Assembly (NCBI GenBank): GCA_016282015.1
Contig: JAEEJS010000039.1
Location: 1-52,073, forward strand
Direction: 5' to 3'
DNA length: 52,073 nt
From: Bacteroidales bacterium
GTDB lineage: Bacteria; Bacteroidota; Bacteroidia; Bacteroidales; F082
Position numbers and translations under genes: made by a program. Shown here one piece after another: positions 26,780 to 36,312 of the stretch. A model generated the notes under the pieces. The model did no database searches. It worked only from the letters and a program-made list of their open reading frames with translations, and had not been told where the DNA came from. Each line of letters starts with the position of its first letter. The stretch's first letter is position 1.

Positions 26780-27727
26780 ATGAAGATATCAGGAATTGGA
26801 AGTTCGCTTCCGAAAAAAGTGGTGACCAACGAAATGTTGAGTCAGATTCTGGACACCTCTGATGAATGGATCACCGAACGCACCGGTATCAAGGAGCGTC
26901 GAGTTCTTTCGTCGGAGTATGTTTTGGATCTGGCCGTCGAAGCTGCTAAAAAGGCTTTGGACGACGCCCACATGGATGCGAAGGAAATCGATTATATCAT
27001 TTGCGCTAACGTCGTGAATGAATATGTTACTCCTGCTTTGAGCTGTATCGTTATGGAAAAGATCGGAGCCAAGTGCCCTTGCTTCGATTTGAACGGAGCC
27101 TGCGTCGGCTTCGTATACGCCTGCGATATTGCGGAAGCCTTCTATAAAATAGGTAAGGTCAAAAACGTTCTGGTTATCTGCGCTGAGGCACCTGCCCACA
27201 TGCTCGACTGGCACGACCGTACTTGCGCCGTGTTGTTCGGAGCCGGAGCCGGAGCAGTGGTGCTCACACCTGGCGACAACATCATCAAGACACGTTTCAC
27301 CGGTTCACCGGGCTGGGACCGTCTCTACGAAATGCACGAACTGCAGTGGTGCCCGTACGACGAAAAGGGCTCAACCAACCTGCCTTTGGTTATGCACGGA
27401 CAGGATGTGTTCAAGTTCGCCACCTCAACCTGCGTCAGCGACTTGAAGGCTCTGCTTCAGGAAACAAACATTTCAGCTGACCAGATTGACACTTACTTCA
27501 TCCATCAGGCTAATTTGAGAATCATAAAATACATCCAGCAGATGCTGCGTCAGCCTGCTGAGAAGTTCCCGACTAACATCCAGAAGTACGGCAACACCTC
27601 ATCGGCCAGCTTGCCGATTCTGCTTGACGAAATGAAACAGGCCGGCAAACTTCACGAGGGCGACATGCTTGCTTTCAGCGCCTTCGGAGCAGGTCTGGTA
27701 TCGGGTGCTATGATTATGAAATGGTAA
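26780..27727 (+). CDS. fabH: Beta-ketoacyl-ACP synthase III
   Basis: 315 residues from the ATG at 26780; a longer in-frame start at 26639 would place the coding region inside the repeat array and add 47 residues foreign to the family. FabH condenses an acyl-CoA primer with malonyl-ACP to start fatty-acid synthesis. The catalytic Cys is residue 108 (GACVGF), the His lies in FIHQANLRI and the Asn in YGNTSSASLP. It opens a forward operon of fatty-acid and electron-transfer genes. Confidence 0.94.
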   Translation: MKISGIGSSLPKKVVTNEMLSQILDTSDEWITERTGIKERRVLSSEYVLDLAVEAAKKALDDAHMDAKEIDYIICANVVNEYVTPALSCIVMEKIGAKCPCFDLNGACVGFVYACDIAEAFYKIGKVKNVLVICAEAPAHMLDWHDRTCAVLFGAGAGAVVLTPGDNIIKTRFTGSPGWDRLYEMHELQWCPYDEKGSTNLPLVMHGQDVFKFATSTCVSDLKALLQETNISADQIDTYFIHQANLRIIKYIQQMLRQPAEKFPTNIQKYGNTSSASLPILLDEMKQAGKLHEGDMLAFSAFGAGLVSGAMIMKW

Positions 27728-27745
27728 ATATTTAAGTAAATCAAA

Positions 27746-28981
27746 ATGAAAAGAAGAGTAGTTATAACAGGAATGGGCGTTGTATCCCCAGTGGGTAACG
27801 ACATAGAGACATTCTGCAAAAATATTATGAACGGTGTTTGCGGTATAGACCTCATCACCACTTTTGACACTTCAGACCTTACAGCCAAGGTCGCCGCTCA
27901 GGTGAAGGATTTCGATCCGGCAGCCGACGGCTTGGAGATTCCTTTCGTGCGCCGCAACGATAAGTTCGCCGTTTACGCAATGGCAGCTGCTTGTCAGGCT
28001 ATGAAAGGTAACGAGGAAGGTTGGGATCCGGACCGCTTGGGCGTGTACATAGGCTCAGGTATAGGCGGATTTGACACCATGATGCGTGAGATGCACAAAC
28101 TGGAGTTTGAAGGTCCGCGCTGGGTGTCTCCTTTGATGATTCCTACAATGATTTCAAATATGGCTTCGGGCAACGTGGCCATCCGTTTCAACGCTCACGG
28201 CGTCTGCATACCGGTGGTGACAGCATGTGCAACCAGCACCAACGCCATAGGTGAGGCTTACCGCGCCATCAAGGACGGTTACGCCGACGGCATAATAGCA
28301 GGCGGTACAGAGGCTCCTATCAACCGTTTGGCAATTGCTGGTTTCTCAAACTGCAAGGCTCTGACCAAATCGGAGAATCCTAACGAGGCATCACTTCCGT
28401 TCGACGCCCGCCGCGCAGGTTTCGTCATTGCTGAAGGCGCTGGCATAGTGCTGATGGAGGAATACGAGCACGCCAAAAAGCGTGGCGCCACCATCTACGC
28501 TGAGGTTTGCGGTTACGGCAACACTTGCGACGGTCACCATGTGACAGCTCCGCATCCTGAAGGAACATACGCCGCCAAGGCCATCAAGATGGCTTTAGAC
28601 GAGGCCGGTTATCAGGAAAAAGTCGACAACCTTTATATTAATGCACACGGAACAGGCACAGCTCTGAACGACGCTTCGGAAACCATGGCCATAAAGAAGG
28701 CTTTGGGTGAGGAAGAGGCTCGCAGAGCTCACATCAGCTCGACCAAGTCGATGATGGGTCACCTGCTGGGAGCAGCCGGTGCCGTAGAAATCATAGCTTC
28801 GGTTTTGGCACTCCGTAACGGCATGGTGCCTCCGACTATCAACCTCAACGAGCCAGATCCTCAGTGCGACCTCAACTACACTCCTAACAAGGCAGTGAAG
28901 GCCGACCTGACAATAGCTGTGTCACAGTCACTCGGCTTCGGCGGTCACAACGGCGCCGTCGCCCTCCGTCCAATCAAATAA
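27746..28981 (+). CDS. fabF: Beta-ketoacyl-ACP synthase II
   Basis: 411 residues. It elongates acyl-ACP with malonyl-ACP. The catalytic Cys is residue 161 (TACATSTNAIGEAYR); the two histidines lie in NAHGTGTALNDASE and STKSMMGHLLGAAGAVE. No acyltransferase or chain-length-factor changes are visible. It is 18 bases after fabH and 27 before fabZ. Confidence 0.96.
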   Translation: MKRRVVITGMGVVSPVGNDIETFCKNIMNGVCGIDLITTFDTSDLTAKVAAQVKDFDPAADGLEIPFVRRNDKFAVYAMAAACQAMKGNEEGWDPDRLGVYIGSGIGGFDTMMREMHKLEFEGPRWVSPLMIPTMISNMASGNVAIRFNAHGVCIPVVTACATSTNAIGEAYRAIKDGYADGIIAGGTEAPINRLAIAGFSNCKALTKSENPNEASLPFDARRAGFVIAEGAGIVLMEEYEHAKKRGATIYAEVCGYGNTCDGHHVTAPHPEGTYAAKAIKMALDEAGYQEKVDNLYINAHGTGTALNDASETMAIKKALGEEEARRAHISSTKSMMGHLLGAAGAVEIIASVLALRNGMVPPTINLNEPDPQCDLNYTPNKAVKADLTIAVSQSLGFGGHNGAVALRPIK

Positions 28982-29008
28982 GTTACGAACCTAATTTGAC
29001 TAACAAAT

Positions 29009-29434
29009 ATGACAAGAGAAGAATTAAAAAACTATCTGCCGCATCGTGAGCCTATGTTGCTCATCGATGAGATCGATCTCGACGACCAGCACGTGGCACA
29101 TTCCAAGTATCACGTCACTGGCGAGGAGTTCTTCCTGAAGGGACACTTCCCAGGCAAGCCTGTGGTTCCCGGAGTCATCCTGTGCGAAATCATGGCACAG
29201 TCGTGCGCTCTTTTGATGAAGGAAGACCTTCCCGGAAAGCTTACATTCTACACAGGTATCAACAATGTCCGCTTCAAGAACCAGGTGGTTCCGGGCGACA
29301 CAGTGGAAGTTGACTGTGTGCTGACAGCTCACCGTGCCAACATTTACTTCTGCGACGCCAAGTTGAGCGTGGGAGGCAAGATGTGTGTAAGCGGAAGCCT
29401 GTCGTTTGCTCTCGTTCCGAAACAAGAAAATTAA
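29009..29434 (+). CDS. fabZ: 3-hydroxyacyl-ACP dehydratase, FabZ type
   Basis: 141 residues, a single hot-dog fold. It dehydrates 3-hydroxyacyl-ACP to the trans-2-enoyl form. The active-site helix and His/Glu pair lie in GHFPGKPVVPGVILCEIMAQ (about 46-65). It belongs to the fab/etf operon, 14 bases before etfB. Confidence 0.95.
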   Translation: MTREELKNYLPHREPMLLIDEIDLDDQHVAHSKYHVTGEEFFLKGHFPGKPVVPGVILCEIMAQSCALLMKEDLPGKLTFYTGINNVRFKNQVVPGDTVEVDCVLTAHRANIYFCDAKLSVGGKMCVSGSLSFALVPKQEN

Positions 29435-29448
29435 TTTTTATAATACAG

Positions 29449-30267
29449 ATGAAAGAATTTCAAATAGTTGTATTGGCAAAACAGGTGCCCGACACCAAGA
29501 ATGTGGGTAAGGACGCCATGAATGCCGACGGCACCATCAACCGCGCCGCCCTTCCGGCCATCTTCAATCCCGATGACATGAAGGCTTTGGAAATGGCTTT
29601 GGAATGCCGCGACATCATTAAGAAAGAGAATAAGATAGATGTTAAGGTGACCGTCATCACAATGGGACCTCCACGCGCTTCGGAAATCATACGTGAATCA
29701 ATGTTCCGCGGCGCCGACAACGGCATAGTCATCAGCGACAAGCGTTTCGCAGGCTCGGACACTCTGGCCACATCGTACGCTTTGGCAATGGCTATAAAGA
29801 AGTTGGGTCACTATGACGTGGTGTTCACAGGCCGTCAGGCCATTGACGGTGACACCGCCCAGGTTGGTCCTCAGACAGCCGAAAAGCTGCAGGTGCCACA
29901 GATTACCTACGCCGACGAAATCATAGCAGCCACAGCTGACAGCATCCGCCTGAAGAGAGTGCTTCAGAACGGTGTTGAAGTAGTGGAGTCGAAACTTCCG
30001 GCATTGGTGACCGTTCACGGTAACGCCAAGAACTGCCGCTCACGTCACGCACATCTGGTCATCAGCCGTAAGAACGACGAGATCCCGATGTGGACAGCCG
30101 ACGACATCAACCCCGACTTTGAGCGCCTCGGCCTCAAAGGTTCACCTACCAAGGTTAAAAACATTGAGAACGTTGTTCTCGCAAAGAAAGAAAGCATTGC
30201 GGTCAACAGCGACGACGAGGGCATCAGAGGACTGGTGGAAGACCTCACAGCTGCGCACATTTTCTAA
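29449..30267 (+). CDS. etfB: Electron transfer flavoprotein, beta subunit
   Basis: 272 residues from the ATG at 29449 (an earlier in-frame ATG at 29383 overlaps fabZ). It begins VVLAKQVPDTKNVG and carries the GRQAIDGDTAQVGPQTAEKL segment that is typical of EtfB and contacts AMP or FAD. It pairs with EtfA to move electrons to or from acyl-CoA dehydrogenases. Here it is split from etfA by an acyl carrier protein gene, which is unusual. Whether it is an electron-bifurcating type cannot be judged by eye. Confidence 0.93.
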   Translation: MKEFQIVVLAKQVPDTKNVGKDAMNADGTINRAALPAIFNPDDMKALEMALECRDIIKKENKIDVKVTVITMGPPRASEIIRESMFRGADNGIVISDKRFAGSDTLATSYALAMAIKKLGHYDVVFTGRQAIDGDTAQVGPQTAEKLQVPQITYADEIIAATADSIRLKRVLQNGVEVVESKLPALVTVHGNAKNCRSRHAHLVISRKNDEIPMWTADDINPDFERLGLKGSPTKVKNIENVVLAKKESIAVNSDDEGIRGLVEDLTAAHIF

Positions 30268-30315
30268 TAAAAGGATTTAATAATTAAAAGAATAAAAATT
30301 TAAAAAATTATAGCT

Positions 30316-30552
30316 ATGACAACAAAAGAAAAAATCACCGAAATCATTGTTAACAAACTGAATTGCGATCCATCACAGGTTACAGAAGACGCTGGCTTCG
30401 TCACAACATTGGGCGCTGACTCTCTCGATATAGTCGAGCTCATCATGGACATCGAGCGTGAGTTTGAAATCACTATCCCGGACAACATGACAGAGAAGAT
30501 CGTCACAGTGGGCGACGCCATCAAGGTTGTTGAAGAAATCAAAGCAAAATAA
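30316..30552 (+). CDS. acpP: Acyl carrier protein
   Basis: 78 residues, standard length and very acidic. The phosphopantetheine site is Ser36 in LGADSLDIVELIMDIE. It carries the growing acyl chain. Ordinary genomes usually keep acpP next to fabF; here it sits between etfB and etfA, so it may be a dedicated carrier for this pathway or the housekeeping copy. The sequence cannot decide this without the rest of the genome. Confidence 0.95.
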   Translation: MTTKEKITEIIVNKLNCDPSQVTEDAGFVTTLGADSLDIVELIMDIEREFEITIPDNMTEKIVTVGDAIKVVEEIKAK

Positions 30553-30559
30553 GATTTTG

Positions 30560-31555
30560 ATGAATAATATCTTTGTTTATTGTGAGTTGAAAGACGACGG
30601 TCATATCGCCGATGTGAGCCTGGAGCTCTGTTCCAAGGCCCGTCATCTGGCCGATCGCATCAACATTGACGTTGAGGCTGTCGTCATAGGCAACAAGCTG
30701 AAAGGCATAGAGAACGAGCTTTTCACTCATGGCGTGAACAACGTGTTCTGCCTTGAGGATTCCCGTCTGGCCTTCTATCAGACCTTGCCTCATTTCAGTG
30801 TGATGACCAAGCTCATCGAGCGTGAGAAGCCATACAGCGTGCTTTTCGGAGCCACTCCTGTGGGCCGCGACCTCGCTCCAAGAGTTGCGTCATATCTGCG
30901 TTGCGGCCTCACAGCAGACTGCACAGCTCTCGACATTGACGAGAACGGCAATCTGATGCAGATACGTCCGGCTTTCGGCGGCAACATCATCGCGACAATT
31001 CTTTGTCCTGATGTGCGTCCGCAGATGGCTACGGTACGTGAGGGCGTCATGAAGCAGGAAATCTTCGAACGTCAGGCTCATGCCACGGTGACCAATCTAA
31101 CCGCCGCCGACTTCCTCGAGCCTGCCGACTTCATAGTCAATATCATCGAGCGTAAGCTTGAAGAAAAGAGAATTGACATCAAGGGTGCTCCTATCATCGT
31201 CTCAGGCGGTTACGGCATGGGTTCGAAGGAGAACTTCAAGCTTTTGCATGAGCTCGCCGGTTTGCTGGGCGGAGAGGTCGGCGCTACACGTGCCGCCGTC
31301 GACGCCGGTTTTGCCGAGCCGGAGCGTCAGGTGGGTCAGACCGGTGTGACAGTGCGTCCTAAGGTCTACATCGCCTGCGGTATCTCGGGCGCGGTGCAAC
31401 ACCGCTCGGGCATGGAACAGTCGTCATTGATCATTTCAATCAATACTGATCCTCATGCTCCGCTTAATTCAATAGCCGACTACGTCATTACAGGCGATGC
31501 CGTGGATGTGGTGACTAAGATGATAAAGTATTGTAAATCAAATAATAAGAAGTAA
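30560..31555 (+). CDS. etfA: Electron transfer flavoprotein, alpha subunit
   Basis: 331 residues from the ATG at 30560, 7 bases after acpP; a longer frame from 30527 overlaps acpP. The C-terminal FAD domain has GAPIIVSGGYGMGSKENF, GATRAAVDAGF, QVGQTGVTVRPKVYIACGISGAVQH and INTDPHAPLNSIADY, all diagnostic of EtfA. Its stop shares a base with the start of the dehydrogenase gene (TAATG), so their translation is probably coupled. Confidence 0.95.
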   Translation: MNNIFVYCELKDDGHIADVSLELCSKARHLADRINIDVEAVVIGNKLKGIENELFTHGVNNVFCLEDSRLAFYQTLPHFSVMTKLIEREKPYSVLFGATPVGRDLAPRVASYLRCGLTADCTALDIDENGNLMQIRPAFGGNIIATILCPDVRPQMATVREGVMKQEIFERQAHATVTNLTAADFLEPADFIVNIIERKLEEKRIDIKGAPIIVSGGYGMGSKENFKLLHELAGLLGGEVGATRAAVDAGFAEPERQVGQTGVTVRPKVYIACGISGAVQHRSGMEQSSLIISINTDPHAPLNSIADYVITGDAVDVVTKMIKYCKSNNKK

Positions 31556-33135
31556 TGAATTTCTATCAAGATAATAAAAGCCTCGCTTTTTACCTCCGTC
31601 ACCCTATGATGGCTGAGATTATCCGTCAGAAAGAGAATGACTTCGCCGACGCCGGCAAGGATGTGCTTGCACCAAAGGATGTGGACGACGCCATTGACAA
31701 CTATGACAGAATTCTCGACATAGTCGGTGAGCTTTGCGGTGACGTTCTGGACGTCAACGCCGAGGCTGTTGATATTGAAGGTCCGCATATAGTCGACAAC
31801 GCCATAGTCTACGCCAAGGGTACTCAGCAGAACCACGAGGCCATGCGCGACGCCGGTCTGTATGGCATGGCATTGCCACGCAAATACAACGGACTCAACT
31901 TCCCATACGTGCCTTACGTGATGGCAGCCGAGATGGTGTCGCGCGCTGACGCCGGCTTTGCCAACATCTGGGGACTTCAGGACTGCGCCGAGACCATTTT
32001 GCGCTTCGCTGACGACGCCATTAAGGACGAGTTCCTTCCACGCATCTACAAAGGCGACACCTGCTCAATGGACCTTACCGAACCGGATGCCGGTTCCGAC
32101 CTGCAGTCAGTGCAGCTGAAAGCCACTTTCGACGAGAAGGCTAACTGCTGGAGACTGAACGGTGTGAAGCGTTTCATCACCAACGGCGACGCTGACATCA
32201 AGCTGGTGCTCGCACGTTCGGAAGAGGGCAGCACAGACGGCCGTGGTCTTTCGCTTTTCGTTTACGACAGAAAAGAGAAGGCAGTCACAGTGAGAAGAAT
32301 TGAAAACAAGATGGGTATTCACGGTTCACCTACAGCCGAGCTGGTGTTCAACAACGCTCCTGCAAAGCTGGTGGGCGACCGTAAGATGGGCCTTATCAAA
32401 TACGTTATGTCGCTGATGAACGGCGCACGTCTGGGCGTTGGAGCTCAGTCGGTGGGTTTGTCGGAAGCAGCAGTGCGTGACGCTGAAGAGTATGCCGACC
32501 AGCGTGAGCAGTTCGGCAAGAAAATCAGAGAGTTCGTGGCTGTTCAGGACATTCTCGACATGATGCGCTGCAAGACAGACGCTTCGCGTTCACTGCTCTA
32601 CGAAACAGCCCGTTACGTGGAGACCAACAAGAAGGTCTGCGACATGCTGACACCTGTTTTGAAGATGTTTGCTAGCGAATGGGCCAACCAGAACGCTTTC
32701 GACGACATCCAGATCCATGGCGGCTCAGGCTTCATGAAAGAGTACAAATGCGAGCGCCTTTACCGTGACGCACGTATCCTCACCATCTATGAGGGTACCT
32801 CACAGTTGCAGGTGGTGGCAGCTGCACGTTTCCTCGGAAACGGTGCCTATCTGAAGTACATAGCCGACCTCGACAACTTCGAGTATGCTGAGGATTTGCT
32901 GCCATTGCGTGACAAGCTTCGCGCCATGACCGAAAAATATAAAGAAATTTTTGACCTTTCGGGCAATAAAGAGACCCACCACAGACGTTTAGTAGAAGCT
33001 GTGGGTTACATCATCATGGGTTACCTGATGCTTCAGGACACCACACGTTGCGCCGATTTCAGAAAATCGTGCGAAAATATTATCAAATTAGGTCAAGGAG
33101 AAATCGCAAAAACTTACGAATATGTTAAAGAATAG
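31555..33135 (+). CDS. Acyl-CoA dehydrogenase family flavoprotein
   Basis: 526 residues, longer than the about 380 of classical members because of about 90 extra N-terminal and about 90 extra C-terminal residues. Family motifs: CSMDLTEPDAGSDLQSVQ, KRFITNGDAD, then RDARILTIYEGTSQLQ with the likely catalytic base Glu413. In standard metabolism it oxidises acyl-CoA and passes electrons to ETF. In this operon (fabH, fabF, fabZ, ACP, fabG around it) it might instead act on acyl-ACP, either introducing a double bond or, run in reverse, as an enoyl reductase. That is inference. It overlaps fabG by 14 bases. Confidence 0.88.
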   Translation: MNFYQDNKSLAFYLRHPMMAEIIRQKENDFADAGKDVLAPKDVDDAIDNYDRILDIVGELCGDVLDVNAEAVDIEGPHIVDNAIVYAKGTQQNHEAMRDAGLYGMALPRKYNGLNFPYVPYVMAAEMVSRADAGFANIWGLQDCAETILRFADDAIKDEFLPRIYKGDTCSMDLTEPDAGSDLQSVQLKATFDEKANCWRLNGVKRFITNGDADIKLVLARSEEGSTDGRGLSLFVYDRKEKAVTVRRIENKMGIHGSPTAELVFNNAPAKLVGDRKMGLIKYVMSLMNGARLGVGAQSVGLSEAAVRDAEEYADQREQFGKKIREFVAVQDILDMMRCKTDASRSLLYETARYVETNKKVCDMLTPVLKMFASEWANQNAFDDIQIHGGSGFMKEYKCERLYRDARILTIYEGTSQLQVVAAARFLGNGAYLKYIADLDNFEYAEDLLPLRDKLRAMTEKYKEIFDLSGNKETHHRRLVEAVGYIIMGYLMLQDTTRCADFRKSCENIIKLGQGEIAKTYEYVKE

Positions 33136-33859
33136 AGTAGCTATCATCACTGGTGCCGCACGCGGTATCGGCAAGGCAATCGCCAAACGTTACGCCATGG
33201 AAGGCTGCAACGTCGCGATTACAGATATCAATGAAGACAACATCAACGCCACCGTCGCTGAACTCAGCGAACTTGAAACACAGGTGAAAGGTTACGTGTC
33301 AAACGCAGCAGATTTCGCCGATGTTGAAAAGACAGTGGCTAAGATAGCCGAAGACTTCGGCCGCATCGACATTCTCGTCAACAACGCAGGTATCACCAAG
33401 GACGGCTTGATGCTCCGCATGACAGAGGCTCAGTGGGACGCAGTTCTCACAGTGAACCTGAAGTCAGCATTCAACTACATCCATGCAGTGCTGCCAATCA
33501 TGGCACGTCAGCGTGGCGGTAGCATCATCAACATGGCCAGTGTGGTGGGCGTGAGCGGAAACGCAGGTCAGGCCAACTACTCAGCATCGAAGGCCGGTTT
33601 GATCGGTCTCGCCAAGTCGGTAGCCAAAGAGATGGGCAGCCGTGGCATCCGTGCCAACTGCATAGCTCCAGGTTACATCGAGAGCGACATGACCAAGGCT
33701 CTTCCTGAAGAAGTTAGAAAAGAATGGGCTACAAAGATCCCGTTACGCCGAGGCGGCACCCCGGACGACGTGGCCAATGTAGCATTATTCCTCGCATCCG
33801 ACCTCTCCAGTTATGTCACCGGTCAGGTGATTAACTGCTGCGGTGGCATGCAATGTTAA
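33122..33859 (+). CDS. fabG: 3-oxoacyl-ACP reductase
   Basis: 245 residues, a short-chain dehydrogenase. NADPH-binding TGAARGIGKAIAKRYAMEG (about 10-28), NNAGITKDGLMLRM, and the catalytic Ser-Tyr-Lys (INMASVVGVSG and YSASKAG) are present; GG(M) at the C-terminus matches FabG. It completes a set of fab genes that lacks only malonyl transferase and enoyl reductase. It overlaps the dehydrogenase gene and is followed by a terminator. Confidence 0.94.
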   Translation: MLKNRVAIITGAARGIGKAIAKRYAMEGCNVAITDINEDNINATVAELSELETQVKGYVSNAADFADVEKTVAKIAEDFGRIDILVNNAGITKDGLMLRMTEAQWDAVLTVNLKSAFNYIHAVLPIMARQRGGSIINMASVVGVSGNAGQANYSASKAGLIGLAKSVAKEMGSRGIRANCIAPGYIESDMTKALPEEVRKEWATKIPLRRGGTPDDVANVALFLASDLSSYVTGQVINCCGGMQC

Positions 33860-33883
33860 TAATTATGTTAGTTTTAATAGGGG

Positions 33884-33913
33884 AAACGGCCCGCGAAAGC
33901 GGGTCGTTTTTTT
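33884..33913 (+). terminator. Rho-independent terminator after fabG
   Basis: AAACGGCCCGC (33884-33894) pairs with GCGGGTCGTTT after a GAAA tetraloop, one G-T wobble, followed by a T run to 33913. The T run overlaps the stop codon of the convergent anmK. Confidence 0.92.
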
Positions 33914-35015
33914 ATTTGTCCGGATGGAAAACCTGACCTGAACAGGAGTCGGATTCGGCACCTGTGACCGAGCGCAGCACATTGATTTCATTGCGGCTGC
34001 GGAGCAATCCGAGGAAGGCGAACACCAGGGCTTCCTTGTAGTCGATGATGTCGACGGAAGGTACTGCCACCCGATGCTGGGTGTGTGCCTGAATGCGTTC
34101 GACCAGGAATTTGTTTTTGGCGCCTCCACCGGTAATCAGCAAGGGCTGTGGTTCTGTGTGCGAATGCTCTGTGGCTTGGCCGATTTGTATTGCGACATGT
34201 TCCACAAAAGTGGCCATGAGGTCGGCAGTGTCGCTGCGGCCGTCCAACAAGGGACGTATGTTCTCCTCAAAGAATTCGCGGCCCAACGATTTCGGATAAT
34301 GCTGGGCGTAGAAAGGGTGGGAGTTGAGGGTTTCCAAAAGCTTGCGGTCGACTTTGCCGCTGCGGGCGATAAGGCCGTCGCGGTCGTATTGCATGGATGT
34401 GCCGTTAGGCGTAACTACACGTGATGCCAGATAGTTGAGTGCCTGGTTGGCTATGCAGATGTCGTAGGCTATGCGTTCTGAGCCGGCGTCGTACGATACG
34501 TTGGCTATGCCGCCTATGTTGAGGCAGAGGGGGTAGTCGGCAAACAGCAGCTTGTCGCCTATGGGCACCAAGGGAGCGCCCTGACCGCCCTTGAGCACGT
34601 CTTCGGTACGGAAGTCGTTGATGACGGTGACTCCGCAGGCGTTGGCCAATGCCTGTCCGTCGCCTATCTGCAAGGTGTAGCGTTCTTGCGGCTTATGGAA
34701 AATTGTATGGCCGTGTGAGGCTACGATTTCGGGCTTCAGATTGTACTTTTCGATGAACTGTTTGGTGACCTGACCTAGGAAGCGGCCGTATTTTACCTCC
34801 AGAGCCTGCATGGCCGTGCGGTCCTGAGGTTTGCTCATATCGTAATGGAAAGCGTCAGACAGAAGGCGTTTCCAGTCGTCATCGTAGTCGACATTGTCCT
34901 TGGCTACGATTTTGAAATGCCATTTACCGTCGAACCAGAAGTCGGCGTCGACGCAGTCGACGCCGTCGAGCGAGCTGCCCGACATCAGTCCGATGATATT
35001 GGTTTTGCTAATCAT
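33912..35015 (-). CDS. anmK: Anhydro-N-acetylmuramic acid kinase
   Basis: 367 residues. It phosphorylates 1,6-anhydro-MurNAc during peptidoglycan recycling. The N-terminal GLMSGSSLDGVDCVDADF is the family ATP-binding signature, and LCLNIGGIANVSYDAGS and LLITGGGAKNKFLVERI are further motifs. Its start codon overlaps the murF stop by one base, so cell-wall recycling and synthesis genes are paired. Confidence 0.94.
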   Translation of the reverse strand: MISKTNIIGLMSGSSLDGVDCVDADFWFDGKWHFKIVAKDNVDYDDDWKRLLSDAFHYDMSKPQDRTAMQALEVKYGRFLGQVTKQFIEKYNLKPEIVASHGHTIFHKPQERYTLQIGDGQALANACGVTVINDFRTEDVLKGGQGAPLVPIGDKLLFADYPLCLNIGGIANVSYDAGSERIAYDICIANQALNYLASRVVTPNGTSMQYDRDGLIARSGKVDRKLLETLNSHPFYAQHYPKSLGREFFEENIRPLLDGRSDTADLMATFVEHVAIQIGQATEHSHTEPQPLLITGGGAKNKFLVERIQAHTQHRVAVPSVDIIDYKEALVFAFLGLLRSRNEINVLRSVTGAESDSCSGQVFHPDK

Positions 35016-36298
35016 TACAAAGAGTCGATGGTTTTGTTGAGATGTACGCTGTTGGAGCCTTTGACCAGTATGTCCTTGCCTTCAACCGGTTTTTGGGCCA
35101 GGTGGCTGATAAGCTCATCGACGTTGGAAAATGAAACAAAGGCCGAGCCTTTGGAGGCTTGAGCGAACTCTTCTCCGACCAGATACACATTCTTGAATTT
35201 CAGCTCCTGAAGCAGTTTGACTATGGCTGCATGCTCCTTCTGCGACTCGTCGCCCAACTCGCGCATGTCGCCCAGTATGAGCAAATTGTTGTCTTTGCAG
35301 ATGTTGCGGAAGTTTCTGACTGAATGCTCCATGCTGGTAGGGTTGGCGTTGTAGGCGTCCATCACCACTCGGTTCTTGGCGGTCTGCACGACCTGCGAAC
35401 GGTTGTTGGTGGGGCAGTAGCCCTGCAGGGCCTCGACTATGTCGTTCTCGTCAACCTTGAAGTACAAGCCCACGCATATAGCTGCCAGAGCGTTCTCGAA
35501 ATTGTAGTCGCCCACAAGCTGGGTGTCTATCTTATGGCCGTTCCATTCCAGCGAGAGGTAAGGGTTGGCCGAGATAAGACGGCCTTGCACGTCGGCATGG
35601 CTGTTGGTGCCGTAAGTCACCTTATTAATATTGCCGGCCAGACCCATCAGCAGCTCGTTGTCACTGTTGACGAAAAGCAAGCCGTTGTGGGCCGCTATGT
35701 GCTGGTACATCTCGTTTTTGGCACGTATCACACCTTCGTAGCCACCGAAGTCGCGCAGATGGGCGCGTCCGATGTTGGTGATTATGCCGTAATTGGGCAG
35801 AGCGATATCGGTAAGCTCCTGAATGTCACCCGGGTGACTGGCACCCATCTCCACAACTGCCAGCTCGGTATCGGGTTTGATTCTGAGCAGTGTCATGGGC
35901 ATCCCAAGCTGATTGTTGAGATTGCCTTGAGTGTAGATGAGGTTGAATTTCTTAGCCAAAACAGCCGACATCAGTTCCTTGGTGGTGGTCTTGCCGTTGC
36001 TGCCGGTGATGCCTATGATGGGGGTGCCCAGAGTCTTTCTGTGCAGGGCAGCCAGCTGCTGTAGAGCCTTGAGACTGTCTTCAACCACGAAGAGTCTGTC
36101 GTGGTGGGGAAGGTCCTTGCGGTCGGCTATGACGCATCCCGCTATTCCGTCTTGAGCCACTTTCAGAGCGAAGTCGTTGCCGTCAAAATGCTCGCCTTTC
36201 AGTGCTACGAACACGCTGCCCGGAGTGACGGTGCGGCTGTCGGTGGTTACCGTGTAGGCTTTGGAATAAATTCCGTAAATTTTTTCAATATCGTTCAT
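35015..36298 (-). CDS. murF: UDP-N-acetylmuramoyl-tripeptide--D-alanyl-D-alanine ligase
   Basis: 427 residues. It adds D-Ala-D-Ala to the peptidoglycan precursor in the cytoplasm. The P-loop is GITGSNGKTTTKELMSAVL (about 96-114); DSRTVTPGSVFVALKGEHFDG near the N-terminus and DAYNANPTSMEHSVRNF in the third domain are characteristic of MurF. It follows gldJ after a terminator, an arrangement also known from Flavobacterium. Confidence 0.95.
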   Translation of the reverse strand: MNDIEKIYGIYSKAYTVTTDSRTVTPGSVFVALKGEHFDGNDFALKVAQDGIAGCVIADRKDLPHHDRLFVVEDSLKALQQLAALHRKTLGTPIIGITGSNGKTTTKELMSAVLAKKFNLIYTQGNLNNQLGMPMTLLRIKPDTELAVVEMGASHPGDIQELTDIALPNYGIITNIGRAHLRDFGGYEGVIRAKNEMYQHIAAHNGLLFVNSDNELLMGLAGNINKVTYGTNSHADVQGRLISANPYLSLEWNGHKIDTQLVGDYNFENALAAICVGLYFKVDENDIVEALQGYCPTNNRSQVVQTAKNRVVMDAYNANPTSMEHSVRNFRNICKDNNLLILGDMRELGDESQKEHAAIVKLLQELKFKNVYLVGEEFAQASKGSAFVSFSNVDELISHLAQKPVEGKDILVKGSNSVHLNKTIDSL

Positions 36299-36312
36299 GT
36301 TGCCTTTTATAT

